The translations under genes and the position numbers were made by a program. Below, piece after piece: positions 7,462 through 8,490 of a stretch of DNA of 8,490 bases (positions are counted from its first letter, which is position 1; every line of letters begins with the position of its first letter). A model generated the notes under the pieces. It searched no databases, had not been told where the DNA came from, and worked only from the letters and a program-made list of their open reading frames with translations. The stretch is from Janthinobacterium lividum (GTDB lineage Bacteria > Pseudomonadota > Gammaproteobacteria > Burkholderiales > Burkholderiaceae_D), in NCBI GenBank assembly GCA_945864765.1, contig CAMBDR010000144.1, positions 1-8,490 of the forward strand, read 5' to 3'.

Positions 7462-8490
7462 ATTTGCGCAACAAGCGTGTTGCCAATCCGCGCGCCTGTT
7501 GATCTTGCTGCAACAAGTGCTCGATGCTTTCGACCTTGGCATGCGGCATTTGTTGCATCACTTGTGCAATTAATTGATCGATCTGGCGAAAGCCAAGTTT
7601 GCGTTGCAAAAATGCCTCAACCGCGATCTCGTTGGCGGCATTTAAAATCGCTGCGGCAGACCCGCCGGCACGCAATGCATCAAACGCCAGGGCCAAACAG
7701 GGAAAGCGCACAAAATCGGGCTTTTCAAATTGCAATTGTCCAATCTTCGTCAAATCCAAAGGTGCGACGCCAGAGCTGATGCGTTCCGGGTAAGCTAAGG
7801 CATGCGCAATCGGGGTACGCATATCCGGGTTGCCCAACTGAGCCAAAACTGAACCATCGGCGTAGGACACCATCGAATGAATCACACTTTGCGGATGGAT
7901 CACCACTTCAATTTGATCACTGCTGACCCCAAATAACCAGTGCGCCTCAATCACTTCCAGCCCTTTATTCATCATGGTGGCGGAATCGACCGAGATTTTG
8001 CGCCCCATTACCCAATTCGGATGCGCGACCGCTTGCTCCGGGGTCACGTCATGCAAGGATTCGAGGGTGCGATGTAAAAACGGCCCACCCGAGGCAGTCA
8101 GTAAAATTTTGGCGACACCATGCGCCTGCGGTTGGCGTTGATAATGACTGGGCAAACATTGGAAGATGGCATTGTGCTCGCTATCAATCGGCAATAGCGT
8201 GGCACCATTTTGCGCCACCGCATCCATAAACAAGGCCCCGGACATGACCAGCGCTTCTTTATTGGCCAGCAATACCTTCTTGCCAGCACGCGCTGCCGCC
8301 AGCGTGGGAGCCAGCCCCGCTGCCCCGACGATGGCGGCCATCACCATATCACTGGTCTTGGCGATATGGCACAAAGCGGCGGGGCCGTAGCTAACGCTGG
8401 TGCGCAAGCCTTGTGCGCGCAACAAGCCTTCAAGCTGCTGCGCCGCTTCGGCACTGCCCACCACGGCCACTTCAGGCTGAAACTGCGCGC
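7460..8490 (-). CDS. dxr: 1-deoxy-D-xylulose 5-phosphate reductoisomerase Dxr (5' end cut by window edge)
   Basis: Dxr (IspC) is the cytoplasmic NADPH- and divalent-metal-dependent enzyme that converts 1-deoxy-D-xylulose 5-phosphate to 2-C-methyl-D-erythritol 4-phosphate in the MEP isoprenoid pathway. The frame is open to the right edge and gives 342 residues. By comparison with E. coli Dxr (398 residues), roughly the first 60 or so, with the GSTGSIG nucleotide-binding loop, are missing. Visible motifs in order are VMAAIVGAAGL, LLANKEALV, LPIDSEHNAIF (metal ligands D and E, matching E. coli D150 and E152), HPNWVMGRKISVDSATMMNK (active-site loop), KGLEVIEAHWLF (third metal ligand, matching E231), IHPQSVIHSMV, PDMRTPIAHALAYP and LNAANEIAVEAFL. 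The GTG at 8470 is an internal Val codon, not the start. The gene is intact as far as it can be seen. Confidence 0.97.
   Translation of the reverse strand, partial: AQFQPEVAVVGSAEAAQQLEGLLRAQGLRTSVSYGPAALCHIAKTSDMVMAAIVGAAGLAPTLAAARAGKKVLLANKEALVMSGALFMDAVAQNGATLLPIDSEHNAIFQCLPSHYQRQPQAHGVAKILLTASGGPFLHRTLESLHDVTPEQAVAHPNWVMGRKISVDSATMMNKGLEVIEAHWLFGVSSDQIEVVIHPQSVIHSMVSYADGSVLAQLGNPDMRTPIAHALAYPERISSGVAPLDLTKIGQLQFEKPDFVRFPCLALAFDALRAGGSAAAILNAANEIAVEAFLQRKLGFRQIDQLIAQVMQQMPHAKVESIEHLLQQDQQARGLATRLLRK

Noticed and set aside
7453..7542. Upstream ATG (7542) extending RseP by 30 residues
   Set aside because: The added segment overlaps dxr, is rich in Cys, Arg and Lys, and precedes a canonical RseP N-terminus (MNFITALWAF) that has its own ribosome binding site.

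Overview
The window is a stretch of housekeeping chromosome from a Gram-negative bacterium, almost certainly a betaproteobacterium. All eight genes lie head to tail on the minus strand, and both the gene order (dxr, rseP, bamA, skp/ompH, lpxD, fabZ, lpxA, lpxB) and the protein sequences fit that class. The BamA, FabZ and LpxA sequences look most like those of Burkholderiales and related orders. I do not assign a genus. Base composition is moderate and looks even across the window, with no sign of acquired DNA.

Layout, in the direction of transcription from the right edge to the left. The isoprenoid gene dxr is cut at its 5' end by the window edge. Seven bases later comes rseP, the intramembrane site-2 protease of the envelope stress response. 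After 44 bases comes bamA, the outer-membrane protein insertase, and after 40 bases skp/ompH, the periplasmic chaperone that feeds it. Then follows the lipid A block: lpxD (12 bases after skp), fabZ (overlapping lpxD by 4 bases), lpxA (overlapping fabZ by 1 base) and lpxB (6 bases after lpxA), which is cut at its 3' end by the left edge. Genes fill nearly the whole window. The longest gap is 44 bases, so there is no room for extra genes, and I see no convincing internal promoter or terminator, RNA gene, mobile element or CRISPR array.

The genes form an outer-membrane biogenesis unit. LpxA, LpxD and LpxB carry out acylation and disaccharide steps of lipid A synthesis. FabZ works on the same 3-hydroxyacyl-ACP pool that LpxA and LpxD use. 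Skp and BamA deliver and insert outer-membrane proteins. RseP helps sense faults in that process, and Dxr supplies isoprenoid precursors, including those for the undecaprenyl carrier lipid. The readable specialisations are modest: a methionine at the acyl-length ruler position of LpxA that predicts C10 chains, a TTG start for skp backed by a good ribosome binding site, and overlapping stop/start codons that suggest translational coupling. I found no undescribed system here.
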